Source of the DNA: G963663525 sp963663525
GTDB lineage: Bacteria > Myxococcota_A > SURF-8 > G963663525
Reading direction: 5' to 3'
DNA: 64,000 bases
Assembly: GCA_963663525.2 (NCBI GenBank)
Contig: CAXXHC010000001.1
Location: 1,116,001 to 1,180,000 of the forward strand
The notes under the pieces were generated by a model, which saw only the letters and a program-made list of their open reading frames with translations, was not told where the DNA came from and ran no database searches. The translations under genes were made by a program, and so were the position numbers. Positions within the stretch are counted from its first letter, which is position 1; each line of letters begins with the position of its first letter. This document shows positions 49,510 through 58,084 of the stretch, one piece after another.

Positions 49510-49767
49510 GTGTGATTCACCCATATAAATCATGGTGTTTTGATTGAAGCGGATTTCCACGCCGGGTTCGATCGTCAATCCAACGGACTGGTTGGCCGAG
49601 GAGGAACTAAGCGTAATCGTTGTGGTCACAATGTAAGGACTTCCGTCCAGCGTCCACGTCGTATCGCTTCTGATGTTGCTGCTGACAATCGTTTCGGCAT
49701 TGGCTTTTGCCATGGAAATCAAAAATATAAAAACGGCAAGGACGCCTAAAATGGCTTGCCTTTTCAT
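49510..49767 (-). pseudogene. Secreted beta-helix-like protein, cut after 86 codons by IS4
   Basis: Signal peptide MKRQAILGVLAVFIFLISMA to ANAE, then TTWTLDGSPYIVTTTITLSS and GLTIEPGVEIRFNQNTMIYM, the repeated start of right-handed parallel beta-helix proteins. The IS4 element begins right after GESH, and the rest of the gene is not found beyond it. Confidence 0.72.
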
Positions 49768-49973
49768 GAATCAATCTCCTGCACTGAATTTAATTCAAGT
49801 CGTTTTTGTTTGTTTTCAACGGCAAAAAGCGGGGTGCCCCTGACCAGACCTCGTGTTGTTGATATCGAACGAATCTCTATAATATGAATTTTACTATTGA
49901 TTCTATGGATGTCAATCTTGAAGAGATGCCCTGGCGATCAGGATGCGCGACAAGCATTCTCAAAGGCCCTACG

Positions 49974-50057
49974 TTGGAGCAAGTCTCCCACAGGTTCATG
50001 CCGTCGGGTTGGTACCCCGACGAGAAACGAATGCTTCAGGTCGGGAGACCTGAACCA
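49974..50057 (+). repeat. Palindrome-rich repeat unit, copy 1
   Basis: Begins TTGGAGCAAGTCTCCC, contains TTCATGCCGTCGGGTTGG and ends TTCAGGTCGGGAGACCTGAA. Copy 2 at 50530 has the same order in the same orientation. CAGGTC-GGGA-GACCTG and GTCGGGTTGG-TAC-CCCGAC are internal inverted repeats, so the transcript would fold into several stems. Here the first stem is reduced. Confidence 0.65.
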
Positions 50058-50078
50058 ACGGACAGAAGCAAGTTTGAG

Positions 50079-50151
50079 TAGGTCGGGTAATTGTTTTACC
50101 CGACACATTCATGGCGCTCGGAAATGTCGGGTAAAACAATTACCCGACCTA
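50079..50151. repeat. Perfect 26-bp inverted repeat (hairpin)
   Basis: Arms at 50079-50104 and 50126-50151 are exact inverted copies beginning TAGGTCGGGTAATTG; each arm itself is almost palindromic (GTCGGGTAA...TTACCCGAC). The loop is 21 bases. It resembles REP/MITE-type elements built around GTCGGGT/ACCCGAC. Confidence 0.75.
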
Positions 50152-50312
50152 CGATTTTTCCCACCCTTGGAAACTCGCAAAACTCACGCAATTTCATGCA
50201 TATTTGCCTCATTTTGCTCCGGTTCGCGCAAACTTCGGACGAAACGCGACGAAACGGAACAAAATCCCCCCGATTTTCCGCAATTTTAACCCAAATATAT
50301 GAAGTGTCGCCC

Positions 50313-50457
50313 CAACCTGTACGTGCACGTATGGGGGGTGGAGGTCAATTTTATAACTATTTGTAAATACAAAGGAACTCGTTTTTCAACCTGTACGCTG
50401 GCGTACAGGTTGGGGGTGATTTTTGGCGTCCAAACCATACGCCGGCGTACAGGTTGA
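50313..50457 (+). repeat. Three related GTAC palindromes
   Basis: CAACCTGTACGTGCACG (50313), CAACCTGTACGC-TG-GCGTACAGGTTG split over 50387-50412, and CAAACCATACGC-CG-GCGTACAGGTTG split over 50431-50456. The second is a perfect 12-bp inverted repeat, the others are variants. Each is followed by a G-rich stretch. Confidence 0.6.
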
Positions 50458-50529
50458 GAGGGAAACCCGACACCATCCCGCCTCTGACCTCGGTGGACGA
50501 AATGCCCTTCTTCGTTGGCGCAAGTACGG

Positions 50530-50623
50530 TTGGAGCAAGTCTCCCGACTTGCTCCACAGATTCATGCCGTCGGGTTGGAAAACCGACATGAAACACATGG
50601 TTCAGGTCGGGAGACCTGAACCA
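50530..50623 (+). repeat. Palindrome-rich repeat unit, copy 2
   Basis: Same unit as at 49974 with a complete first stem: GGAGCAAGTC-TCCC-GACTTGCTCC. The middle stem has changed on both sides, and the last stem CAGGTC-GGGA-GACCTG is unchanged. Retained stems despite base changes would point to selection on RNA or DNA structure. Confidence 0.65.
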
Positions 50624-51014
50624 TCATAGTCTCATGTTTTCAATAGGTTACAAAGCTTCAGGGTACAATCGCCCGCATGGGTTGGTCCCGATGAAATCTA
50701 TTGAATACACTGCAAAGTCGTGCATTTTCGTGCAAACTCACGTCATGCTCGATTCATGCCGCAAAACTCGTGCAAACTCGCGACGAAACGTGCAAAGTTC
50801 CTCCCGGTTTTCTCGCAACGAGTCGAGGGTACCTCGTGAAAAGTGTACAGCAACTGGACAAAAACGGCGTTTTTCGATCCAAAAGCCACGCAACGTGCTA
50901 TTTTCTCTCGCAAAGCTCGTCGTTCCGAATCTGCGTGAATTTTTGCAACTTTGCACATTTGCGGGAGGAGTCTCGACGAATGGCAAGCGTGCTCCCTCGC
51001 TATGCGTTCGATGG

Positions 51015-51584
51015 CTAGAAGTGGTAGTGCATCCCGAAGTAGACGTTGCCCGCCGTCGAGCTTAGCAGCACCTTGGGGTAGACGAAGAATTCGAGGCCGA
51101 ATTCCGTGTAAAATCCAATACTTTCCAGTCCGGGAAAGAAGAATTCCACCCCCGGTCCGCCGAGCAGGGAGAGGATGTCCAACGTGTCGCCCCCGGTGAT
51201 GGCAGCGATCTTTCCGCCCCAATTGAGGTAGAAGTTGATGTTTTCCTCACCGATCAAGGTGTACCAGACCTTCACGCCTCCACCGACGCCCCAGAGGTCG
51301 TCTTCCCCCACCACAAACCCAGCCATGGATTGGAGACTGAGCGTTTCCGTAAGGCCGTAACGTATGGAAATCGCTTGCAATCCCATGCTCAGGGCACGGT
51401 TCGCGGCATCGGGATCGACCACTTGGTTCGTGCCGGGCGCGGTGACGAGGTTGGTCTTTCCGGTCTGGAAACTGATGAGCTGGCTCGAGAATCCCAGCCC
51501 GAATTTTCCACCCATATCCCTGGCCAACGCTTCGGATTGAAACAGGCAGGTCAACGCCACAACCGCAAACAGGATTCGTTTCAC
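51015..51584 (-). CDS. Outer membrane beta-barrel-like protein
   Basis: 189 residues. Signal peptide MKRILFAVVALTCLFQSEAL ending ARD. Alternating strands (FGLGFSSQLISFQTG, ISIRYGLTETLSLQSMAGFV, GGGVKVWYTLIG, NINFYLNWGGKIAAI, IGFYTEFGLEFFVYP) and a C-terminal NVYFGMHYHF with terminal Phe are signs of an outer membrane barrel. The start overlaps the stop of the TPR lipoprotein gene (ATGA), so the two are co-expressed. Confidence 0.75.
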   Translation of the reverse strand: MKRILFAVVALTCLFQSEALARDMGGKFGLGFSSQLISFQTGKTNLVTAPGTNQVVDPDAANRALSMGLQAISIRYGLTETLSLQSMAGFVVGEDDLWGVGGGVKVWYTLIGEENINFYLNWGGKIAAITGGDTLDILSLLGGPGVEFFFPGLESIGFYTEFGLEFFVYPKVLLSSTAGNVYFGMHYHF

Positions 51585-52621
51585 TTTGTCTCTCCTTGTT
51601 CGATAGGAGCGCTTTCGGATGCGTCGTTCTTCAAGGGTGCCTTTTCTGGCGCATCGTCCGTAACATGCTCTTTTTGTTCGGTTTTCGGATTCTCAACCCG
51701 AGATTCCGCCCCGCCCGGCAGCGTCGTTTCGGCTTGCGCGGCGGCGCGGGTTTTCTCTTCCTCCATCTTTTCGACGAGTGCGAGAAACACCTCGTCCGTC
51801 CACAGCGGGCGGAAGTCGTCGTCCGAAAGCAGTGCTTCGCTGTCGGTGTACCCTTGCGCCACGGCGTTGCGCAACGCCTCCAGAGCGCGGGGACGGTCGC
51901 CGGTATGACAGCGCGCGGCGGCGAGGTTGATCCAGCCTCGAACCAGCTCCGGCGATAGCAACGTCACCAGGGTAAAGCGGTCCTGGGCCTCGTAAAACCG
52001 GCCCATTCCCATGTAGGCTACGCCGAGGTTGAAATGCGTCGTCAGGTTGGCGCGGTCGATCTTCTCGGCCTGCTCCAGCGCGGCGGCGGCTTCCTTGAAA
52101 CGCCCCTGGGCGGAAAGCACCGCCCCGAGACTTCCGTGGGCCGTGGCATCCTGCCCGTTGCTCTTCAGATAGACCTTGTAATGTTCTTCGGCGGTGGCGT
52201 ACTCCCGATCCTCGAAGGCGGCTTCGGCCAGTCGCAGTCGGGCGGCGGGGTGGTCGGGAGCGATACGCTGGAGTGCTTTCCAGGTTTCCAACTCCTTCTC
52301 CTCGTTGCCGGTTTTGTCGTAGCAGCGTGCCAGATCCACGTAAGTATCCGGAAAGTCAGGCTTCAACGCGCGCGCCTCTTCGAACAGCGGACAGGCCGAC
52401 CCGTAATCCGACAGCATCCAGGAGCATTGCGCCTTGCGATAGACCGTGAAAAACGTGCGGCCTTCCACGCTTTCAAGCTGGACGTATTCCTGGCGCGCGA
52501 GGCCGTATTCGCCTTTCTGAAACAGACGGTCCCCGCGTTGTCGGTGCATCTGGGTCAGAGAACAGCCCATCAGCGCGATGAACGACAGCCCCACCACGCA
52601 TTTCACCAAGCCTCGACGCAT
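51581..52621 (-). CDS. TPR-repeat lipoprotein
   Basis: 346 residues from an ATG after AAAGGGAGGTTTTTCG. Signal peptide with lipobox MRRGLVKCVVGLSFIALMGC (Cys20). About six TPR-like helical hairpins follow (QRGDRLFQKGEYGLARQEYV, DTYVDLARCYDKTGNEEKEL, GSLGAVLSAQGRFKEAAAAL, FNLGVAYMGMGRFYEAQDRF). The C-terminal 70 residues are acidic and low-complexity. Likely an envelope scaffold; the barrel protein gene overlaps its end. Confidence 0.85.
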   Translation of the reverse strand: MRRGLVKCVVGLSFIALMGCSLTQMHRQRGDRLFQKGEYGLARQEYVQLESVEGRTFFTVYRKAQCSWMLSDYGSACPLFEEARALKPDFPDTYVDLARCYDKTGNEEKELETWKALQRIAPDHPAARLRLAEAAFEDREYATAEEHYKVYLKSNGQDATAHGSLGAVLSAQGRFKEAAAALEQAEKIDRANLTTHFNLGVAYMGMGRFYEAQDRFTLVTLLSPELVRGWINLAAARCHTGDRPRALEALRNAVAQGYTDSEALLSDDDFRPLWTDEVFLALVEKMEEEKTRAAAQAETTLPGGAESRVENPKTEQKEHVTDDAPEKAPLKNDASESAPIEQGETK

Positions 52622-52844
52622 CGAAAAACCTCCCTTTGCTACTTTCACGACTCGTGCAATTTCCGAAAACCCATGAAATATCTTATCATTGCGCCGTTTT
52701 AGGATCAAGCATAAAATATATTTAATGGAGCTTTGGTGCGTCGCAAGATCTTGAGATTTTCCCGAAGAGGGAGTACACTGTGAAAGCCGTGTCGTGCGGC
52801 GCTTTGCTGACCGGGGATGTTCCCCACCGACCCAGGATGTTGCC

Positions 52845-53402
52845 GTGAAATACTGCCCGATCTGCCGATCCGAATTCCACAATGTCGCCACCCGTTGCGC
52901 CAACTGCGATGTGGATCTCGTCGCGAGTCTGGAACAGGCGCGCCCCGTGATGAACGAAGACGAGATTTCCGCGTGGCTGTCCCAGCGCGAGACCGTCGCC
53001 TTGTCGGCCTCCGGGTACGACAACCTGAAATCCGTCAAGGAATCCCTGATCGCCGCCCACATTCCCTGTCTGATCGCCCGCGACGTCCCCGACTCCTGCG
53101 CCACGGGCGGTTGCTGCGGACGACAGGACGGATTTCTGCTGATTCTGGCCGAACAGGATCTTCAAGAAGCCCAGGAACTGTTCGAAAAGCACCGGGAACG
53201 CATGATTCGTACCGTCGATGCTCCAAATGCCCAAAAAGCAGCCGATTCTATTGTAGATTTGGGAGGCGGGGGAACGGTCGAGTGCCCCGCCTGTGGCACT
53301 TCGTTCGACGCCGGTTTGGAAGAATGCCCGGAGTGCGGGCTGTACGTCGGCGTCCCGGACGAATTGTTCGACGACGATGAGAGCGAGGAAGAGCCGGACT
53401 GA
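52845..53402 (+). CDS. Zinc-ribbon protein with DUF2007-like central domain
   Basis: 185 residues from a GTG after CCAGGATGTTGCC. An N-terminal zinc ribbon (VKYCPICRSEFHNVATRCAN, then CDVDL), a central alpha/beta part resembling DUF2007 (LKSVKESLIAAHIPCLIARD, FLLILAEQDLQEAQELFEKH) and a C-terminal zinc ribbon (VECPACGTSFDAGLEECPEC). The tail is acidic. DUF2007 proteins are thought to be small signal-related proteins. The next gene, a PilZ protein, reads in the same direction. Confidence 0.75.
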   Translation: MKYCPICRSEFHNVATRCANCDVDLVASLEQARPVMNEDEISAWLSQRETVALSASGYDNLKSVKESLIAAHIPCLIARDVPDSCATGGCCGRQDGFLLILAEQDLQEAQELFEKHRERMIRTVDAPNAQKAADSIVDLGGGGTVECPACGTSFDAGLEECPECGLYVGVPDELFDDDESEEEPD

Positions 53403-53450
53403 GGCACTGCGGTCCGGCAGGGAATTTTTCGCGACGGGAAATGCAGTAAG

Positions 53451-53830
53451 ATGAACACTTCCACCGATTCCAGGCAATCCAGCCGCGTTATCCTAAAGTC
53501 GAAATCGGCGTCGGGTCGCAGAACAACTTTTTTACGGGATATTCCCTCAACATTTCCGAGGGCGGCGTCTTCGTCGCCACCCACCTCCCCGAAGAAATGG
53601 GAAACCGCCTGCCCCTGTGCTTCACGCTGCCCGGCTCCACGCAGGAAATCCAAACCACGGCGGAAGTCACCTGGATTCGGGAATTCAACCCCATGCATCC
53701 CGAAACGAAACCGGGGATGGGCCTGCGTTTTCTCGATCTCGGTCCGACCGATCAGGAACGTGTCAATCGCTACATCCGTTCCGTGCAGGAGCCTCTTTTT
53801 CATCCACAGGACGACGACGAGCTTCCCTGA
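53451..53830 (+). pseudogene. PilZ-domain protein, apparent frameshift near the start
   Basis: The PilZ core is clear in one frame: YPKVEIGVGSQNNFFTGYSL, NISEGGVFVATHLPEEMGNR, LPLCFTLPGSTQEIQTTAEV, WIREFNPMHPETKPGMGLRF. That frame has no start codon before a TAA at 53447. The only good start (ATG 53451, reading MNTSTDSRQSSRV) is in another frame and supplies a plausible R-x-x-x-R motif. A one-base shift near 53495 would join them. Either the gene is broken or the assembly has an indel here. Confidence 0.65.
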
Positions 53831-53839
53831 CATTTCTCC

Positions 53840-54017
53840 AACCCGGAAAATTCATGAAGAATCTACTGCGACTTGAAAACCCTTGATCTTTCACTCGTTT
53901 CCCGATTTTCATCCTCGACAGACTGTTCAGGTTGCCTCCGGGTGAAAATCGCTCCAACTTCATGAAATATCATCGGTTTTCGGCGTCTCGCTACGATCCT
54001 CATGAATTTTCCGGGTT
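53840..54017. repeat. MITE-like element with 18-bp perfect inverted repeats
   Basis: AACCCGGAAAATTCATGA (53840-53857) and its exact inverse (54000-54017) bound 178 bp. The match continues imperfectly inward for roughly 25 bases (AGAATC-TACTGCGAC against AGGATCGTAGC-GAGAC, both then GAAAACC). No open frame inside. It begins 11 bases after the PilZ stop. Confidence 0.7.
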
Positions 54018-54335
54018 AAATCCGCGTGCTCCCGAGATGGCCATCGGAACTCCAGTATCGGAACGTTTTCCCCATCGCAGGGCGATTCAATTCTACTTCT
54101 TTCCACGGTTTCCAAGGAAGGATGGGGGCCAAGGTCTTTCGCCGTCAGGCGAATGGCCTTGAAAACACGAAAAATCCGGGCCATCGATCCGTTCCGGATC
54201 GAAGACCCGGGCACCCTTTCCACGATTCGCCGAGTTGGATTCGTGCCGAATCAAGAATTGAATCACCCCTGTTCCCCATCGGCAAAATCTTGACAAGTCC
54301 CGGTTCCGGGGGCATAGTTTCCGGGTTCCGGCTTT

Positions 54336-54411
54336 GCGGGCGTAACTCAGTTGGTAGAGTGGCAGCTTCCCAAGCTGCAAGTCGCGGGTTCGAGTCCCGT
54401 TGCCCGCTCCA
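54336..54411 (+). tRNA. tRNA-Gly (anticodon CCC)
   Basis: A full cloverleaf can be drawn. Acceptor arm GCGGGCG pairs with TGCCCGC (one G-T). The anticodon arm GCAGC-TTCCCAA-GCTGC has CCC at 54369-54371. T arm GCGGG-TTCGAGT-CCCGT has one G-T pair. The CCA end is encoded at 54409-54411. No intron or mismatch. Confidence 0.96.
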
Positions 54412-54424
54412 TGCGAAAACGCAA

Positions 54425-54453
54425 AAATCCCTTGGGAAAACCCAAGGGATTTT
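54425..54453 (+). terminator. Terminator downstream of tRNA-Gly
   Basis: AAATCCCTTGGG-AAAA-CCCAAGGGATTT, a perfect 12-bp stem that ends in TTTTG, 14 bases after the tRNA CCA end. Confidence 0.85.
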
Positions 54454-54787
54454 GTGTAGTTACGGAAAAAGGTGTTCGAAACTACCCTATGCATTCCAAG
54501 CTCTCGTTGTTTTGGTGCCGCAATGGTGCCGTAACCGTGCATTCGACATGTCTGTCTGTGCGTCTTCAGCCGAAATTGGACACTTAGGGGTCGTTTTGAA
54601 TGTGAGAGCGGTTGAGCCCGGCTTGTAAATTTAGTACTTGTTTCCATCGTTGTTTTGGGTTTATCGCTTTCTTGGAACAACGGATAGGGGATAAAGGGAC
54701 GACGGAGCATGAAGCTCCGCCTGTCCGCCGTTCACCCACCGTGGCGCTCGGGTCGCTCCCCAGCGTTGCCCTATCCTCCAGGCAGGT

Positions 54788-55873
54788 TCAATCAGCATAA
54801 CTTGTTTCTCCTTTACCGACAAGCAGATCCGCTTTTTCCGTCCGAGACAACACCCCGAAATACTTCCAGTAGGGATGATCGTCGGCCATTTTCCGAATCG
54901 GTTCGACCGGCAGCTTCAGGTCGATACCGGACTGGTTCTTGGCTTTGCGGCGGGTTATGGACCGCTCTTTCAGCTCTGCCCTGGCCTTCAGGATGGTCTC
55001 CCGGCGTCCGAAGTACACGTCTGCCGGGGTCACGTTCCCCAGGGCTTCGTGGACACGTTCGTGATTGTAGTAATCGACGAAGACTTCCATGAAACGCACG
55101 AACTCGTCCGGTGTCGTGAACACCAACAGACTGCCGTCGATCTTCAGCGTCAGGTGATATCGCTCGATCTTGCCGTTGGTCTGGGGATGATACGGCGCGG
55201 CATAGATGTGCCGGATGCCCCAGAAATCAAGGTAGTCGTTGAGCGCCGCTCCCACGTAGCCGGAGCCGTTGTCGGACAGGAAACGCGGCTTCTTGTCGTT
55301 TTCTTCGATTCCGGCGAAAGCCAGGGCCGCCTCCACCACGTCCGAGATCGACTCCCCCGTCATGTCTTGCGACAAGTGCCAGGCGAGGATGAAACGGGAC
55401 ACGTCGTCCAGCACCGAGATCAGGAAATAGAAACCCCAGCCGACGATCTTGATGTACGTGATGTCGCTCTGCCATTGCTCGTTCACCCGTTTGGGCTTCG
55501 TATGATATTCTTTGGCAGCCTTCTTTTCGACGATGTGGGGTTTGATCAGACCCGCCGCCTTCAGGATTCGGTACACGCTGGATTCGCTGATGTAGAACCG
55601 ACCGCTGTCCGTGATCCGAACCGCCAACTCCCGGCTGCTCAACGGAGGAAACGCTCGTGCCTGCTCCAGTACGTGTTCCCGCTCCGAATCCAACAGGCGG
55701 TTCCATCCCGGCGACCCACGTCCTTTATGCTCCAGGCCGGTCTTCCCCTCCCGGCGAACCCGCTTTCTCCAAGTGTAGTACGTCGAGCGGGATACCCCCA
55801 AGGATTCCAAGTGCTTCTTCTTGTTGGGACTCCTCTCCACCTCGGTCAAAATCGCAAGCTTCTGCTCCATCAT
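54788..55873 (-). CDS. IS3-type transposase, OrfB (copy C, variant patch)
   Basis: 361 residues, catalytic D, D, E set intact. Residues 18-25 read KKKHLESLGVSRS where the other copies have KKKLLKSMGVSRS. The underlying 25-30 bases carry many differences in a row while the rest of the gene is almost identical, as expected from a short gene-conversion tract or hybrid element. Confidence 0.88.
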   Translation of the reverse strand: MMEQKLAILTEVERSPNKKKHLESLGVSRSTYYTWRKRVRREGKTGLEHKGRGSPGWNRLLDSEREHVLEQARAFPPLSSRELAVRITDSGRFYISESSVYRILKAAGLIKPHIVEKKAAKEYHTKPKRVNEQWQSDITYIKIVGWGFYFLISVLDDVSRFILAWHLSQDMTGESISDVVEAALAFAGIEENDKKPRFLSDNGSGYVGAALNDYLDFWGIRHIYAAPYHPQTNGKIERYHLTLKIDGSLLVFTTPDEFVRFMEVFVDYYNHERVHEALGNVTPADVYFGRRETILKARAELKERSITRRKAKNQSGIDLKLPVEPIRKMADDHPYWKYFGVLSRTEKADLLVGKGETSYAD

Positions 55874-55905
55874 GAGATGCTCCTTTCCTTGCCTCTCGTA
55901 GAGTT

Positions 55906-56295
55906 TCAGCTCACAATTTTTTTTAAACCATGGTTCTCGATCGCCAGTTCTGCAACCAGCTCTTTGAGCCGAGCATTCTCACGTTTGAGGCCGTCCACCT
56001 CATCCCTGCTGGCATCCCGGCGAGTATCCCCCGACAGTCGGGCCTTGCCCGCCTCCATGAAGTCCTTCAGCCACTTGTAATAGACGTTGGAATGAAGGCC
56101 TTCCCGACGGCACAGATCCACCACGGACAACTCGCCTCGCAGACCTTCCATCACGATGCGGATTTTTTCCTCGGCGGTGTACCGGCGACGGGTTTTGCGT
56201 CGGACCTTACGGATGAAATCCTCGCCCGATCCATCCTCACGGGTACCGGCTTTCGGTTGTTTCGAAGCTTGGCGTTTTTTCGGATTCTCACTCAT
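55906..56295 (-). CDS. IS3-type transposase, OrfA (copy C)
   Basis: 129 residues, same translation as the other two copies despite at least one synonymous change (TCCCGACGG for TCCCGGCGG on the plus strand). The start follows GGAGGAAGGAGCGAGTC. Confidence 0.88.
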   Translation of the reverse strand: MSENPKKRQASKQPKAGTREDGSGEDFIRKVRRKTRRRYTAEEKIRIVMEGLRGELSVVDLCRREGLHSNVYYKWLKDFMEAGKARLSGDTRRDASRDEVDGLKRENARLKELVAELAIENHGLKKIVS

Positions 56296-56645
56296 GACTC
56301 GCTCCTTCCTCCGGTCATTCTGCCGGATCTTGGGAGCCGGAATCAACTCCATCTACACATTAACTCCGTGTCCAAGTTTCCCAGACGATAAGCACAACGG
56401 CCAATTTTTCCTCCCTTTTAACCGCCTGGATTCCTCGATAGAAAAATTCGATTTCCGCGCTGGATGGATTGTCAGCGAACACGTAACCAAAGTTAATTCC
56501 TTAATTGGAGTTTACAACCCCTTCACCAGATCCTTTCCTTGTAATATCAGCAATTTAGGCTTAGCTTCAAAGTGTCTTCCATGCGGTGTTATTTGCATTT
56601 TCGGCACCTTGAAAATTCGAAGTGACACTGCGATTTTTTTTAAAA

Positions 56646-57952
56646 GGCAACCTCTAAAAATCAGCTAAAATTCTTTCGAATGAAGAGACCGCTCGGATAT
56701 ACTGAGAATCGACAGTCACTCACGCTATCGAGAGGTATTGACCATGTCACAGCCCGGACTTTTCGACTTGCAGTTCCGTCTGATGAAGATCGACGCCAAC
56801 GGCGATCCGCTGGTCCAGTTGAACGCGCTGGTGCCCTGGGAGTCGTTTCGTGAGAGCCTGGAGTCGGTTCACGACAAGCAGCGCAAGTCCAATGCCGGGC
56901 GCAAAGCGTTCGACGTGATTTTGATGTTCAAACTGCTCGTTCTGCAATCGCTTTACAATCTCTCCGACGATCAGACCGAGCAGCAGACGCTCGACCGCCT
57001 GTCGTTCATGCGCTTTCTGGGGTTGGAACTCGGCGACCGGGTTCCCGATGCGAAGACGATCTGGCTCTTTCGCGAACGACTCAAGGAGGCTGGCTTGGTG
57101 GAAGAGATTTTCGAGCGTTTCAATGGCTTTCTGGAAACGCACGGATTTTCTGCGAAGAAAGGGCAGATCGTGGATGCCTGCATTGTCAGTGTACCCAAGC
57201 AGCGCAACGGTCGCGAGGAAAACCTGCGAATCAAGCAGGGCGAGCGCATCGAGGACTGGAGCGAGGCGAAGCGTCGGCAAAAAGATGTGGATGCCCGCTG
57301 GACGAAGAAGCGCGGGAGTACGTATTTCGGATACAAGAACCACATTTCGGTGGACGTGAAGCACAAGTTCGTGCGGCGCTGGGCGGTGACGGACGCGGCC
57401 GTGCACGACAGTGGTGTGTTCGAAGAGTTGCTGGACGACGGCAATTCGAGTCGCGAGGTGTGGGCGGATTCGGCGTATCGTTCGGGCGAGACGCTGCAGC
57501 GTCTGGACGAATTGGGCTATCGCGAACACCTGCAACGCAAGGGATACAGGAATCATCCGCTGACGGCATGGGAAAAGAGCGGCAACCGGACACGTTCGAG
57601 GGTGCGCAGCCGTGTGGAGCATGTTTTCGGGGTGCAAGCGAGGCGGGCCCGTGACGGTTTGGTGCAAACCGTCGGCCTGGTGCGTGCGCAGGTGAAGATC
57701 GGTTTACGAAACCTTGCCTACAATTTGGATCGCTATGCCAAACTGGCCTGCACGATAGGGTAAGTCGCTCCGGGGAACGCAGAATGGGTGAACCGTTGAC
57801 GCGCCTTGGATCAATTCACGCGACCTGCAATTGAAAAAGGAATGTAAACGGAAGCTGTAAAACACGTAAAAGCGACCCCAATACACTTCCAGCACATAAA
57901 ATGGACGAATAGGATAAATCAGAACGTCGAAAACCGATTGTTAGAGGCTGCC
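56646..57952 (+). mobile_element. IS5-family element of a second type
   Basis: GGCAACCTCTAAAAATC at the left and, inverted, GGCAGCCTCTAACAATC at the right are imperfect terminal repeats around a single transposase gene. TTAA lies near both outer ends, but the exact duplication is unclear because the flanks are A/T runs. Unrelated in sequence to the IS427-type copies. Confidence 0.8.
56744..57763 (+). CDS. IS5-family transposase (single-ORF type)
   Basis: 339 residues from the ATG after GAGAGGTATTGACC. N-terminal block RKSNAGRKAFDVILMFKLLV and QSLYNLSDDQTEQQTLDRLS. Catalytic residues: KGQIVDACIVSVPKQRNGRE (Asp), SREVWADSAYRSGETLQ (Asp) and RSRVEHVFGVQARRARD (Glu), with an YFGYKNHISVDVKHKFVR insertion block typical of IS5-group enzymes. 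Intact. Confidence 0.92.
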   Translation: MSQPGLFDLQFRLMKIDANGDPLVQLNALVPWESFRESLESVHDKQRKSNAGRKAFDVILMFKLLVLQSLYNLSDDQTEQQTLDRLSFMRFLGLELGDRVPDAKTIWLFRERLKEAGLVEEIFERFNGFLETHGFSAKKGQIVDACIVSVPKQRNGREENLRIKQGERIEDWSEAKRRQKDVDARWTKKRGSTYFGYKNHISVDVKHKFVRRWAVTDAAVHDSGVFEELLDDGNSSREVWADSAYRSGETLQRLDELGYREHLQRKGYRNHPLTAWEKSGNRTRSRVRSRVEHVFGVQARRARDGLVQTVGLVRAQVKIGLRNLAYNLDRYAKLACTIG

Positions 57953-58084
57953 TTAAAATTTTGGCGATAGTCTACTGCAACCGAAATTCGGTATATCCTG
58001 CTTGACCAAATCGTTGTGCTTCTGTACGATCCTTTTTGAATCAAAAATCCTAGCAAGTTCCGTATTTACATGGGGTGACGAAGG

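Larger units (their letters stand above)
49768..51014. other. 1.2 kb of non-coding DNA rich in palindromic repeats
   Basis: No protein gene recognised on either strand. It contains two copies of an about 90-bp unit, a 26-bp perfect hairpin and three related GTAC-centred palindromes (listed separately). Short strings such as GCAAACTCACG and CGCGACGAAACG recur in the spaces between. The dense repeats suggest non-coding or mobile repeat families. Confidence 0.6.
54557..56396 (-). mobile_element. IS3-type element (1840 bp), copy C
   Basis: Ends TGTGCGTCTTCAGCC and, inverted, TGTGCTTATCGTCTGGG. Nearly identical to copies A and B except for a cluster of changes at about 55790-55815 inside orfB. 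It begins about 145 bases after tRNA-Gly. Copies A and C share ACGGC just outside the right end. Confidence 0.85.

Noticed and set aside
49768..50640. CRISPR array
   Set aside because: Repeats are few, unequal in length and not regularly spaced, and there are no cas genes.
56397..56645. Gene fragment between IS3 copy C and the IS5 element
   Set aside because: A minus-strand segment reads FGYVFADNPSSAEIEFFYRG and looks protein-like, but it is short, has stops nearby and no family match.
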